A DNA stretch of 64,000 bases from Microbacterium sp. Leaf159. GTDB lineage: Bacteria > Actinomycetota > Actinomycetes > Actinomycetales > Microbacteriaceae. The stretch spans positions 311,132 through 375,131 of the forward strand of contig NZ_LMOU01000002.1 in the NCBI RefSeq assembly GCF_001423615.1, in the 5' to 3' direction. How positions within the stretch are numbered: the stretch's first letter is position 1; each line of letters opens with the position of its first letter. The notes below the pieces were generated by a model. The model had not been told where the DNA came from, made no database searches, and saw nothing but the letters and a program-made list of their open reading frames with translations. Below are positions 18,674 through 27,713 of this stretch, piece by piece. Position numbers and translations under genes: made by a program.

Positions 18674-21178
18674 TCAGTCGATCGGCTCGATCACCGGGAT
18701 CGCGGTGGTGATGACCGGGACGGATGCCGACAGTCGTGTGCCGTCCTCGCGGAGTGCGTCCGCGAACTGGCGCAGCGACGGGCGCCCGGCGATCAACGGT
18801 CCCTGGTCCGCCAGCGGGACGACGACCTCTTCGTCCGTCGTGGCGACGTAGGCGACGTCGCGCACCGTGAACGGCACGGGCTCGCCGGTGCGCACCTGCA
18901 CGCGCAGAGCATCCTTCGTCAGGGTGATCTGCAGCGCCGATCCCTGCCACTGCAGCGGGTACGACAGCGACGGCCAGTCGGCCGGCAGCCGAGGGTCGAA
19001 ACTCAGTTCACCGGCGTAGTCTCGCATGCCTCCGAAGCCGCACACGAGCGCGGTCCACACGCCGCCGGCGGATGCGACGTGCACGCCGTCGGCCGCATTG
19101 TGGTGCAGATCGTGGAGGTCGACGAACAGCGACTGCTGGAAGTACTGCAGCGCGAGCTCCTGGTATCCGACCTCCGCGGCGAGGATCGACTGCACGACGG
19201 CCGACAGCGTCGAGTCACCCGTCGTCAGCGGGTCGTAGTAGTCGAAGTCGGCCTTCTTCTCTTCGGGCGTGAAGTGGTTGCCCTGCAGGAACAGCGCGAG
19301 CACCACATCGGCCTGCTTGAGCACCTGGAACCGGTAGATCACGAGCGGGTGGAAGTGCAGCAGCAGCGGGCGCTGCTCGGCGGGCGTGTGCGCGAGATCC
19401 CAGAGCTCGCGCTCGAGGAACAGCGAGTCCTGCGGGTGGATGCCGAGGCTCTCGCTGAACGGGATGAACATCGCATCCGCCGCGCGCTCCCAGCCCTCGG
19501 CCTCACCCTCGGCGAGTCCGGTGCGCTCGACGACCCTGGAGAACTCCTCACCGTTGGCCTCCTGCGCCTCCCGCACGACCTTCGCCGCATAGCGCAGGTT
19601 GTAGCGAGCCATGACGTTCGTGTACAGGTTGTCGTTCACGACGGTCGTGTACTCGTCGGGGCCGGTGACTCCGTGGATGTGGAACGTCTCGATGCCGTCG
19701 TCGTCCGTGGTGTCCGCGACGAGGCGCGAGGTGCGCCAGAAGCCGAGCGTCGCCCAGAGGCGCGCGGTCTCGATCGCGATGTCGATGCCCTCGCGACGCA
19801 GGAAGTCGTCGTCGCCGGTGGCGCGGACGTACTTGCCGAGCGCGAAGCTGACGTCGGCGTTGATGTGGTACTGCGCGGTGCCCGCGGCGTAGTATGCCGA
19901 CGCCTCTTCACCGTTGATCGTGCGCCAGGGGAACAGCGCCCCCGCCTCGTTCAGCTGGGCCGCGCGACGACGGGCCGCCGGGAGCATGAGCACTCGTGCC
20001 CGCAGCGCGTTGCGCGCCCACTGCGGCGAGGTGTACGTGAGGAACGGGAGCACATAGATCTCGGTGTCCCAGAAGTAGTGGCCGCTGTATCCGGACCCCG
20101 AGACGCCCTTCGCCGGCACGCCGGTTCCGTCGGCGCGGGCCGATGCCTGAGCCAGCTGCAGGAGACACCAGCGGGTGGCCTGCTGGATGTCGTCGTGCTC
20201 GCCGATCTGCACGTCGCTGCGGGCCCAGAACGCCGCGAGCCATTCGGCCTGGCGATCGAACTGCGCCTGCACGCCCTCGAAGGCGACGCGGTCGAGCGAG
20301 CGGCGGCAGCGGTCGACGAGCTCTCGAGCCGGCACGCCGCGCGAGGTGTGATAGCTGACCAGCTTGGTGACCGAGATGGGGACACCGGCCTTGGCCTGCA
20401 CGCGGAAGACGTTCTTCGAGATGTCCTCTTCGATCAGCGTGCGCGAGGTGTAGTCGTTCTCGGTCTCGATGATGTGGTCGGCGACGACCGCGACCGTCAT
20501 GCCCGATGCGGCGACCGAATACGACAGAGCGGATCGGAGTCCGTCCTGCCAGTGCTCGGCGGGCTCCAGCACGCGCTCGGCGATCTTCTCGGCCTTGCGG
20601 GGGTCGAATCCGCTCTTCGCCTGGTTGGGGGTGCCCGCGTAAACGCCGGCGCCGTCCTGACGGTTGATCATCTGGCAACTGACCGTGACGGGAGCGTCGG
20701 CGTTCTCGACGACGACCTCGAGGCGCAGCACCGCGAGGTGACGCTCCTCGAAGCTGACGATCCGCTCGTCGCGCATGCGCACGCGTTTGCCCGACGGCGT
20801 CTCCCACACCACGACGCGCTCGAGCACCCCGGTGCGCATGTCGAGCGTGCGGCGGTATTCGCGGACGTCCGCCTCGTCGAACGAGATCGGCTCGTCGTCG
20901 ACGTAGACGCGCATGACCTTGGCGTCCGGCGCGTTGACGATCGTCTGCCCGACCTCGGCGAAGCCGTAGGCCTGCTCCGCGTGACGGATGGGCCACGTCT
21001 CGTGCAGACCGTTGATGAAGGTGCCGTGCTCGTGCGCGCCGCGCCCTTCGATGTGGTTGCCGCGGAGCCCGAGGTAGCCGTTGCCGACACTGAACAGGGT
21101 CTCCCCCACTCCGTCTTCGGAATAGCGCGTCTCGATGAGCCGCCAGGGGTCGACGGGGAAGCGGTCGCGGTCGATCAT
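18674..21178 (-). CDS. GH65 disaccharide phosphorylase (maltose/trehalose/kojibiose phosphorylase type)
   Basis: An 834-residue glycoside hydrolase family 65 enzyme. Such enzymes split an alpha-disaccharide with phosphate to glucose and beta-glucose 1-phosphate. The N-terminal domain contains ETLFSVGNGYLGLRGNHIEG. The (alpha/alpha)6 core has SGYSGHYFWDTEIYVLPFL and the catalytic-acid region FHIHGVTGPDEYTTVVNDN (the Glu after PD), then a phosphate-site KQADVVLALFL segment. The overlapping beta-phosphoglucomutase gene supports beta-G1P as product. Whether maltose, trehalose, kojibiose or nigerose is used cannot be decided by eye. It overlaps the mutase gene by ATGA. Confidence 0.92.
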   Translation of the reverse strand: MIDRDRFPVDPWRLIETRYSEDGVGETLFSVGNGYLGLRGNHIEGRGAHEHGTFINGLHETWPIRHAEQAYGFAEVGQTIVNAPDAKVMRVYVDDEPISFDEADVREYRRTLDMRTGVLERVVVWETPSGKRVRMRDERIVSFEERHLAVLRLEVVVENADAPVTVSCQMINRQDGAGVYAGTPNQAKSGFDPRKAEKIAERVLEPAEHWQDGLRSALSYSVAASGMTVAVVADHIIETENDYTSRTLIEEDISKNVFRVQAKAGVPISVTKLVSYHTSRGVPARELVDRCRRSLDRVAFEGVQAQFDRQAEWLAAFWARSDVQIGEHDDIQQATRWCLLQLAQASARADGTGVPAKGVSGSGYSGHYFWDTEIYVLPFLTYTSPQWARNALRARVLMLPAARRRAAQLNEAGALFPWRTINGEEASAYYAAGTAQYHINADVSFALGKYVRATGDDDFLRREGIDIAIETARLWATLGFWRTSRLVADTTDDDGIETFHIHGVTGPDEYTTVVNDNLYTNVMARYNLRYAAKVVREAQEANGEEFSRVVERTGLAEGEAEGWERAADAMFIPFSESLGIHPQDSLFLERELWDLAHTPAEQRPLLLHFHPLVIYRFQVLKQADVVLALFLQGNHFTPEEKKADFDYYDPLTTGDSTLSAVVQSILAAEVGYQELALQYFQQSLFVDLHDLHHNAADGVHVASAGGVWTALVCGFGGMRDYAGELSFDPRLPADWPSLSYPLQWQGSALQITLTKDALRVQVRTGEPVPFTVRDVAYVATTDEEVVVPLADQGPLIAGRPSLRQFADALREDGTRLSASVPVITTAIPVIEPID

Positions 21179-21978
21179 GCGGTCTCCTCGGAGTCGGGGC
21201 TGAGGGTGGAGTCGGGGCTGAGAGTGGAGTCGGTGGCCGTCGTGGCATGGTCTGCGAGGAACACGTCGAGATCCTCGACCACGACGGTCGCGCCCGCGTC
21301 ACGCAGAGCATCAGCTCCCGCGCCGCGGTCGACGCCGATGACGGTCGCGAATCCGGCGGCGGCGGCGGACGCTGCGCCGGACGTCGCGTCCTCGACGGCG
21401 ATGCTGTGAGCCGGGTCGACCCCGAGGGCCACGGCACCGGCGTGGAACATGTCGGCGGCGGGCTTGGAGGCGAGGTCCTCGCGTTCGGCCACGACGCCGT
21501 CGACGACGATGCGGAAGAACGAGCGGAGGCCGGCCGCGGCCAGCACCTCCTCGGCGTTCTTGGAGCTCGACACGACGCCGAGCGGCACACCCGCCGCGGA
21601 CAGCTTCTCGACGAGCGCGAGCGAGCCGGGGAAGGGCGCGATGCCCTCGGCCCGGAGCGACTGGGCGAAGGCGGCGTTCTTGCGGTTGCCGATGCCGCAG
21701 ATCGTCTCGGCCTCCGGCTCATCGTCGACCGCGCCCCACGGGATCTCGACATTGCGGCTGCGCAGAAGGCTCGCGACGCCGTCGTAGCGCTTCTTGCCGT
21801 CGACGTAGTCGAAGTAGTCGGCATCCGAATACGGCGGCGTGATGCCCCAGCGCTCGAAGACGTCGTCGAACACGACCTTCCACGCACGCATGTGCACCTC
21901 GGCCGTCGGCGTGAGCACGCCGTCGAGGTCGAACAGGACGCCTTCGGCGCGGAGCGGATCGGGCAGGGCTTCGGGCAC
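21175..21978 (-). CDS. Beta-phosphoglucomutase family HAD phosphatase
   Basis: A 267-residue HAD-superfamily mutase that converts beta-glucose 1-phosphate to glucose 6-phosphate. Motif I is LFDLDGVLTPTAEVH with the two Asp residues. GVVSSSKNAEEVL carries the motif II Ser. A Lys lies in DLASKPAADMF, and AVEDATSGAASAAAAG is motif IV. The GTG start is chosen because GGAGG sits 6 nt before it; a longer frame starts 75 nt upstream. The C-terminus ends in a repeated DSTLSP tail encoded by 18-bp direct repeats, unusual for this family. It is the first gene of the pgmB-GH65-DUF2207 unit. Confidence 0.92.
   Translation of the reverse strand: MPEALPDPLRAEGVLFDLDGVLTPTAEVHMRAWKVVFDDVFERWGITPPYSDADYFDYVDGKKRYDGVASLLRSRNVEIPWGAVDDEPEAETICGIGNRKNAAFAQSLRAEGIAPFPGSLALVEKLSAAGVPLGVVSSSKNAEEVLAAAGLRSFFRIVVDGVVAEREDLASKPAADMFHAGAVALGVDPAHSIAVEDATSGAASAAAAGFATVIGVDRGAGADALRDAGATVVVEDLDVFLADHATTATDSTLSPDSTLSPDSEETA
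21190..21236. repeat. 18-bp direct repeats at 3' end of the beta-PGM gene
   Basis: Two complete 18-bp units (21190-21207, 21208-21225, one mismatch) and a partial third encode a tandem DSTLSP tail at the C-terminus of the mutase, just before the GH65 start codon. Confidence 0.85.
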
Positions 21979-22080
21979 AAAAGCCTCCAGGAGAAGGACG
22001 ACGGGTTCCGGCACCTCTCCGTGCCACTGTGCAAGCGTAGTGCGGCGAGGCATCGCCGGTAACCCCCGAGGGCGTATGGA

Positions 22081-23301
22081 TCAGAGCATGCGCGAGGTCT
22101 GTCTGGCGATCTCGAGCTCTTCGTTCGTCGGCACGACCAGCACGGTCACCCGCGAGTCGTCGGTGGAGATCCGACGGATGCCGCGCTGTCGCTCCTCGTT
22201 GCGTGCGGGGTCGATCTCGACTCCGGCGAAACCGAGGGTCGCCATGGCCTCTGCGCGGACCGCTGCGGCGTTCTCTCCGACGCCCGCGGTGAAGGAGATC
22301 ACATCCACCCCTCCGAGCTGGGCGATGTACGCACCGGCATAGGCGCGCAGGCGATGGATGTAGACGTCGAACGCGAGCGTCGCCGCCTCGTCACCGCTCT
22401 CCCGACCGGCGAGGATGTCGCGCATGTCGCTGCGCCCGGCGAGGCCCTTGAGCCCGCTGCGGGAGTTCAGAAGCGCGTCGAGGTCGTCGATCGAGTAGCC
22501 GGCTCGACGCGAGAGGTGCACGAGCGCCGCCGGGTCGAGATCGCCCGAGCGCGTGCCCATCACGAGCCCCTCGAGCGGGGTGAGTCCCATCGAGGTCTCC
22601 ACCGAACGGCCCCCGTCGATCGCGGTGACCGACGCGCCGTTGCCGAGGTGGAAGACGAGCTGGCGGAGCGTGCCGAGGTCGCGTCCGAGGAATGCGGCAG
22701 CCGACTCGCTGACGAACTGGTGGCTCGTGCCGTGGAACCCGTAGCGGCGCACGCGGTGCCGGGCCGCGAGCTCGGCGTCGATCGCGTAGGTGTATGCGGC
22801 GGGGGGAAGCGTCTGGTGGAACGCGGTGTCGAACACCGCGACGTGCGGCACCTCGGAGAACACGGCCTTCGCCGCGAGGATGCCCGCCAGATTCGCCGGG
22901 TTGTGCAGAGGGGCGAGCACAGAGAGCTCCTCGATCTGCTCCTCGACGTTGCGCGTGACGAGCGTCGGCGCATAGAAGCGGGCCCCTCCGTGCACGACAC
23001 GATGGCCGACGGCGACCGGCGGATGCTCGTCGAGACGCGGACCGTGCTCGGCGAACTGCTCGAGCATCACTGCGAACGCGGCGTCGTGGTCCGCGAGAGG
23101 CCGCTCGGACTCGTACGAGGCATCGAGCATCGTCACGACCGCGCCGGCGGAGGCATCCGGTCGCACCGTATGCCGGATCGCGCTGACGTCCTGGCCGATC
23201 CGCTCGATGAGGCCGGCGGCCAGTTCGTTCTCGTTCTCGATGTCGATCAGGCTGTACTTCAGCGAGGAGGACCCGCTGTTGATGACGAGGATCGCGCTCA
23301 T
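22081..23301 (-). CDS. ackA: Acetate kinase
   Basis: A 406-residue enzyme that interconverts acetyl phosphate plus ADP and acetate plus ATP. It opens MSAILVINSGSSSLKYSLID, the family signature. Other conserved parts are VGHRVVHGG, HNPANLAGI, FDTAFHQTLP, RYGFHGTSHQFVS (catalytic His), LVFHLGNGASVTAI and FTAGVGENAAAVR. The ATG is preferred over a GTG three codons earlier. It closes the pta-orf-ackA unit and works with Pta in acetate overflow and re-assimilation. Confidence 0.97.
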   Translation of the reverse strand: MSAILVINSGSSSLKYSLIDIENENELAAGLIERIGQDVSAIRHTVRPDASAGAVVTMLDASYESERPLADHDAAFAVMLEQFAEHGPRLDEHPPVAVGHRVVHGGARFYAPTLVTRNVEEQIEELSVLAPLHNPANLAGILAAKAVFSEVPHVAVFDTAFHQTLPPAAYTYAIDAELAARHRVRRYGFHGTSHQFVSESAAAFLGRDLGTLRQLVFHLGNGASVTAIDGGRSVETSMGLTPLEGLVMGTRSGDLDPAALVHLSRRAGYSIDDLDALLNSRSGLKGLAGRSDMRDILAGRESGDEAATLAFDVYIHRLRAYAGAYIAQLGGVDVISFTAGVGENAAAVRAEAMATLGFAGVEIDPARNEERQRGIRRISTDDSRVTVLVVPTNEELEIARQTSRML

Positions 23302-23310
23302 CGTCGCCAC

Positions 23311-24024
23311 TCAGGCCTTGATCGGCAGGACCTGGAGCGAGCCCTTGCCCGATGCGTCGGGCGGAACCACGATCACGAACTGTCCGTCGCCCTGCGCGGG
23401 TGCCGCGAGGATGGCCGGGGGCACGCCCGGCGCGAGCGCTGCCGCGCTGACGCCCGCGAGCACCTTCTGCTTGAGCGCAGCCGATGCGGCGGCCTTGGTG
23501 GCCTTCTTGTCGAGCGTGCCGAGGTAGCCGGCGTAGTGGTGAGCTGCAGCCTCGAACTCGGCATCCGGAACACTGGGGTGCGAGATGAAGGCGACGGCCA
23601 CCTGGTTGTTGCCGTTCTTGACCTTGAGCCCGGGGAGCAGCTGACGGCCGATCCAGCCGCGCTGGCGGTAGCTCTCGTAGAGTCCGGCTCCCGCCTTGCT
23701 GCGGGTGGCGAAGTGCACGATGAGCAGGATGATGCCGAGCGGCAGCAGGACGATCGGTCCGTAGACGTAGAGGAAGCGCCAGATCTCGCTGCGACCCGAC
23801 CGGCTGCCGGTGAACTCGATCGCGCCGGCGTCGAAGAAGAAGCGGAACATGAGCGACCACTGCCACCCGCTCGCAGACCCCAGCTGGAACAGGTTCATCC
23901 CGATCCCGATGACGCTCAGAACCAGCGACGTGATCGCGATGCCGTAGATCGTGCTCTTCGGCGAGACGGCTTTGGCGAACCCCTCGGGCGTCGCGAGCTG
24001 CTGCTGGATCGAGGTAATCGTCAT
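23311..24024 (-). CDS. Small membrane protein between pta and ackA
   Basis: A 237-residue protein (ATG start MTITSIQQQLATPEG; a GTG 33 nt earlier overlapping the pta end is an alternative). Two strong membrane segments are visible, near residues 25-40 (IYGIAITSLVLSVIGIG) and 82-106 (YGPIVLLPLGIILLIVHFA). A soluble tail follows, with an Ala/Lys-rich stretch and a C-terminal VIVVPPDASGKGSLQVLPIKA. I do not recognise a family. Its position inside the pta-ackA unit, with under 40 nt on either side, suggests co-expression with acetate metabolism, but nothing in the sequence shows an enzymatic role. Confidence 0.8.
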   Translation of the reverse strand: MTITSIQQQLATPEGFAKAVSPKSTIYGIAITSLVLSVIGIGMNLFQLGSASGWQWSLMFRFFFDAGAIEFTGSRSGRSEIWRFLYVYGPIVLLPLGIILLIVHFATRSKAGAGLYESYRQRGWIGRQLLPGLKVKNGNNQVAVAFISHPSVPDAEFEAAAHHYAGYLGTLDKKATKAAASAALKQKVLAGVSAAALAPGVPPAILAAPAQGDGQFVIVVPPDASGKGSLQVLPIKA

Positions 24025-24049
24025 GCTGGAAAGCATAGGGGCGACGCCG

Positions 24050-26164
24050 TCACTCACCGGTCTGCGCCTGGATGGCCGTGATGGCGACGGTGTTCACGAT
24101 GTCGTCCACCAGCGCTCCGCGTGACAGGTCGTTGATCGGCTTGTTGAGTCCCTGCAGCACCGGTCCGATCGCGACGGCCCCCGCCGACCGCTGCACGGCC
24201 TTGTAGGTGTTGTTGCCCGTGTTGAGGTCGGGGAAGACGAAGACGGTCGCTCGGCCCGCGACAGCGGAGTCGGGGAGCTTGGCCTTGGCCACTGCGGCGT
24301 CGGCCGCCGCGTCGTACTGGATCGGCCCCTCGACGAGCAGCTCGGGCGCGCGCTCGTGCACGAGCGCGGTGGCGGCGCGGACCTTGTCGACGTCGGCGCC
24401 GGTCCCCGATTCCCCCGTCGAGTACGACAGCATCGCGATGCGCGGCTCGATGCCGAACTGGCGGGCGGTGGCGGCCGACGAGATCGCGATGTCGGCCAGC
24501 TGCTCGCTGGTCGGGTCGGGGATCACTGCGCAGTCTCCGTAGACGAGCACGCGGTCGGCGAGGGCCATCAGGAACACGCTCGAGACGACGTTGACGCCCG
24601 GCTTGGTCTTGATGATCTCGAACGACGGGCGGATCGTGTGCGCCGTGGTGTGCGCGGCGCCCGAGACCATGCCGTCGGCGAGCCCGAGGTGCACCATCAT
24701 GGTGCCGAAGTACGACACGTCCGTGACCGTGTCTGCCGCCTGCGCGAGCGTGATGCCCTTGTGCGCCCGCAGTCGCGCGTATTCGGTCGCGAAGCGCTCC
24801 ACCATCTCGGGATCCGTGGGGCTGATGACCTGCGCGGCGGTGATGTCGACCCCGAGCTCGACGGCACGGGAGCGCACGGCGGACTCGTCTCCGAGGATGG
24901 TGAGGTCGGCGACCTCCCTCGCGAGCAGGGTCGCGGCGGCACGGAGGATGCGGTCGTCGTCGCCCTCGGGGAGGACGATCCGCCGGCGGTCGGCGCGCGC
25001 CCGCTCGATGAGCCCGTACTCGAACATGAGGGGCGTGACCACGCGGGACTCGGCGAGGCCGAGCTGGGTCGTGAGCTCGGTGATGTCGACATGGGTCTGG
25101 AAGAGTCCGAGCGCACGGTCGTACCTGCCCCGCGACTCGGGCGAGATCCGGCCGCGTGCGCCCATCACGCGCACCGCCGTGTCGTAGGTGCCGAGGTCCG
25201 TGGCGATGATCGGCACGGTCGATGTGAAGCCGTCGAGCAGCTGCACGATCGGATCCGGCAGCGGGAAGGGACCGTTCAGGATGATGCCGGCGACCCGAGG
25301 GAAGGTGCCGGACGCGTCGGCGAGCAGGGTCGCCAGCAGCACCTCGGTGCGGTCGGCGGGGATCACCACGACCGATTCCTCGGTGAGCCGCGGGAGCACG
25401 TTCACCATCGACATCCCGGCGACCACGATCGTCAGCGCCTCGCGCGCCAGGCGGTCGGGGTCGCCCTTGATCAGTCGTCCGTCGACGGCCGACAGGATGC
25501 CGCTGATCGACGGCGCCACCAGAGTGCGGTCCTCAGGGATCGCCCACACGGGCGTGGTCCTCTGCGGGCGCACCGCGGCGACGGCGGCCTCGATGTCGGT
25601 GAGCGCCTCGGGGTCGGCCCGATTCACGGCGACGGCGAAGAGCTCGGCGCGCTCGACCTCGAGTTCGGAGAGCGCGAGCGCAGCGATCTGCCCGACGGCC
25701 GCGGGGATCCGTGCGGTCGTGGTGCCGAGCTGCTCGGCCTGCCGCTGCTGGTCACGCCCGCTGAGCACGAGGAGGACGGGTGCTGCGAGATTCGCGGCGA
25801 TCCGGGCGTTGTACCCGAGCTCTGCGGGGCTCGCCACATCGGTGTAGTCACTGCCGATGATCACCACGGCGTCGCACTGGGCCTCGACGGCCTTGTAACG
25901 GGCGACGATGGTCGAGAGAGCGCGGTCGGGATCGTCGCGGACGTCGTCGTAGGTCACCCCGATGCAGTCCTCGTAGTCGAGCTGCACGCCGTCGTGCGCG
26001 AGCAGCAGCTCGAGCACGTCGTCGCGCTCGGTCACGGAACGGGCGATCGGGCGGAAGACACCCACCCGGGGCGTGACGCGCATGAGCGCGTCGAGAACGC
26101 CGAGGGCGATGGTGGACTTGCCGGTATGACCTTCGGCCGAGGTGATGTAGATGCTCTTCGCCAC
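24050..26164 (-). CDS. pta: Phosphate acetyltransferase (long form)
   Basis: A 704-residue long-form Pta with three parts. The N-terminal P-loop domain related to BioD/CobB opens SIYITSAEGHTGKSTIALGVLD. The DRTGG regulatory domain lies near residues 215-330. The C-terminal PTA_PTB catalytic domain runs from about residue 375 and contains RIVLPEGDDDRILRAA, GMVSGAAHTTAHTIRP and VFPDLNTGNNTYKAVQRSAGA. It moves acetyl between CoA and phosphate. The GTG start (MAKSIYIT) gives the usual family beginning. In long Pta proteins the N-terminal domains tune allostery and oligomerisation. Confidence 0.96.
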   Translation of the reverse strand: MAKSIYITSAEGHTGKSTIALGVLDALMRVTPRVGVFRPIARSVTERDDVLELLLAHDGVQLDYEDCIGVTYDDVRDDPDRALSTIVARYKAVEAQCDAVVIIGSDYTDVASPAELGYNARIAANLAAPVLLVLSGRDQQRQAEQLGTTTARIPAAVGQIAALALSELEVERAELFAVAVNRADPEALTDIEAAVAAVRPQRTTPVWAIPEDRTLVAPSISGILSAVDGRLIKGDPDRLAREALTIVVAGMSMVNVLPRLTEESVVVIPADRTEVLLATLLADASGTFPRVAGIILNGPFPLPDPIVQLLDGFTSTVPIIATDLGTYDTAVRVMGARGRISPESRGRYDRALGLFQTHVDITELTTQLGLAESRVVTPLMFEYGLIERARADRRRIVLPEGDDDRILRAAATLLAREVADLTILGDESAVRSRAVELGVDITAAQVISPTDPEMVERFATEYARLRAHKGITLAQAADTVTDVSYFGTMMVHLGLADGMVSGAAHTTAHTIRPSFEIIKTKPGVNVVSSVFLMALADRVLVYGDCAVIPDPTSEQLADIAISSAATARQFGIEPRIAMLSYSTGESGTGADVDKVRAATALVHERAPELLVEGPIQYDAAADAAVAKAKLPDSAVAGRATVFVFPDLNTGNNTYKAVQRSAGAVAIGPVLQGLNKPINDLSRGALVDDIVNTVAITAIQAQTGE

Positions 26165-26225
26165 AGCTCCACACTAGGCGCAGCACCCCGCGGCCGCGCC
26201 GGGTTGACAGCCGTGCGAAATCCGC

Positions 26226-26915
26226 TCAGCAGGGCTCAGACAGAGCGTCGACGACCGCGGTGGCGTCCGCCGAGTAGCGCGTGTAGTACGTGGGGTCGAG
26301 GTTGATCTGCACCCGGTGGATCGCGAGCGACTGCTCCATCGACGGCCAGTCGGGCACGCGCGCGAGCCGCTCGTAGAACAGAGTCGCGGCGGTCGCCGGG
26401 TCCATCCGCTGCTCAGCCGTTCCCCACCATTCCTGCTGCTGGAAGAGTCCGATGCTGGTCGTGCGGCTGCCGTCCGGGTTCGTGAACCCGCTCGTCTCCC
26501 AGTCCCCGTAGTCGATGTTGTGCAGGCTGCTCTCGCCCATCGCGGTCATCACTCCGAGGATCTGACCGTCGCGTCCGAACCCGAGCGCGGTGGCGGTCTG
26601 CATGATGGTCGCGGCGTTCACGAGCTGCTCACCCTGCCAGCCCTCGACGCCGGCCTCGGGAAACGTCGCCGGGTCGGTGATGCAGACGGCCAGCGGCTTC
26701 TCGTGCGCGAGCCCGAGTGGGATGAGCACTGCGGCGAGCGCGACGACGATCACCGCCACGGCTGACCAGCCGATGCGGCGCAGAACCTTCAGGCGCCGCA
26801 GCCGGCGCTGAGCACGCCGAGGAGGTGACATCCGTCGCGTACGCGAGCGCGGACGACGGGTCGGGCGCCTGCGCGTGCGCGGGGCCGCACGCCGCGAGCT
26901 CTTGGTGACGCTCAT
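26226..26915 (-). CDS. Exported lysozyme/transglycosylase-like protein
   Basis: A 229-residue protein. A very basic N-terminus (RRAAPRTRRRPTRRP and more Arg) precedes one membrane segment (WSAVAVIVVALAAVLIPLGLA, near residues 50-70), so it is probably membrane-anchored facing out. The outer domain has MTAMGESSLHNIDYGD, then TTSIGLFQQQEWWGTAEQRMDP and AATLFYERLARVPDW, the pattern of actinobacterial lytic-transglycosylase-like proteins (Glu in GESSL as candidate acid). It overlaps the upstream rhomboid gene by ATGA. Catalysis is inferred from family resemblance only. Confidence 0.8.
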   Translation of the reverse strand: MSVTKSSRRAAPRTRRRPTRRPRSRTRRMSPPRRAQRRLRRLKVLRRIGWSAVAVIVVALAAVLIPLGLAHEKPLAVCITDPATFPEAGVEGWQGEQLVNAATIMQTATALGFGRDGQILGVMTAMGESSLHNIDYGDWETSGFTNPDGSRTTSIGLFQQQEWWGTAEQRMDPATAATLFYERLARVPDWPSMEQSLAIHRVQINLDPTYYTRYSADATAVVDALSEPC

Positions 26916-27523
26916 GTGCGCCGGGTTCCGCCTCTGCCGACGAACGCCGCGAGGCCACCGCCGATCGCGCCGAACAGATGGGCCTGCCACGAGATCCCCT
27001 CGCGCACGCCGACGACGCCCGCCAGCATGGATCCGCCGTACAGGGCGATGACGATGAGAGCGATGACGGCATAGAGAACGCGGTGAGCGACCCGGCCAGG
27101 GGCGAACACCCGCATCAGCGTGTAGCCGAAGTATCCGAAGACGAGGCCGGAGGCGCCGACGGTGAGCGTTCCCGGCGCGTTGACCAGCCACGTTCCGATC
27201 CCTCCGACCACGGCGGCCATCGCGGTCACGGCCCAGAACCGGCGCGCGCCCTCGACGGCGACGAGGCAGCCGAGCACGAGCAGCGGCACGGTGTTGCCGA
27301 CCAGGTGCGCCCAGTCGGCGTGCAGCAGGGGTCCGACCAGGATGCCGGCGAGGCCCTCGACATCCCACGAGCGCAGTCCGAAGCCGGTGAAGGAACCCGG
27401 GAGGATCGCGTCCGCGAGCTGGACGAGCCACATGAGCGCGACGAGGAGGACGGGAGACGCGAAACGGCCGAGAGCGCTCGAGCGCGGAGAGTCGGCGGTG
27501 CTGATCACGTCTGGTCTTGTCAC
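26912..27523 (-). CDS. Rhomboid-family intramembrane protease
   Basis: A 203-residue membrane protein with about six hydrophobic segments. The rhomboid motifs are present: HADWAHLVGNTVPLLVLG (the HxxxN element), the serine motif TVGASGLVFGYFG (GxSG, catalytic Ser) and the late-helix His in SWQAHLFGAIGGGLAAF. It should cleave membrane proteins within the bilayer; the substrate is unknown. The start is the GTG encoding VTRPDVIST with AGGA upstream; the longer frame runs toward the SRP RNA gene and is unlikely. It is coupled by ATGA to the exported lysozyme-like gene. Confidence 0.9.
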   Translation of the reverse strand: MTRPDVISTADSPRSSALGRFASPVLLVALMWLVQLADAILPGSFTGFGLRSWDVEGLAGILVGPLLHADWAHLVGNTVPLLVLGCLVAVEGARRFWAVTAMAAVVGGIGTWLVNAPGTLTVGASGLVFGYFGYTLMRVFAPGRVAHRVLYAVIALIVIALYGGSMLAGVVGVREGISWQAHLFGAIGGGLAAFVGRGGTRRT

Positions 27524-27565
27524 GTCACGATCCTGGCAGGACTGCCCCGGAGGACGCTGACAAAA

Positions 27566-27660
27566 AGAAAGTGACCCTCCGCGCACCCAGCAGAGCCCGG
27601 TTACCCTTGCTGCGTTTCCGCCCTGGGGGAATTGGCCTGGATGCCGCCACGCGGAGAGCC
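27566..27660 (-). ncRNA. ffs: SRP RNA (4.5S/small signal recognition particle RNA)
   Basis: On the minus strand the conserved SRP apical region is visible as CAGGGCGGAAACGCAGCAAG (symmetric loop and GGAA tetraloop), flanked by pairing arms. The outer arms CTCCGCG and CGCGGAG close the hairpin, and a T-rich TTTCTTTTT run follows as terminator. It binds Ffh and targets nascent membrane proteins. Ends are approximate. A TAGACT -10 box lies just upstream (27668-27673 on the plus strand as AGTCTA). Confidence 0.88.
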
Positions 27661-27667
27661 GTCGACA

Positions 27668-27673
27668 AGTCTA
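27668..27673 (-). promoter_or_regulatory. Likely -10 box of ffs
   Basis: TAGACT on the minus strand lies 8 nt before the estimated ffs 5' end and continues as TAGACTTGT, the same nine bases seen before rplK. No clear -35 is visible. Confidence 0.5.
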
Positions 27674-27713
27674 GCCGATGTCCGGGCCTGCTCTTTGACA
27701 GACTGGGCAGGTC

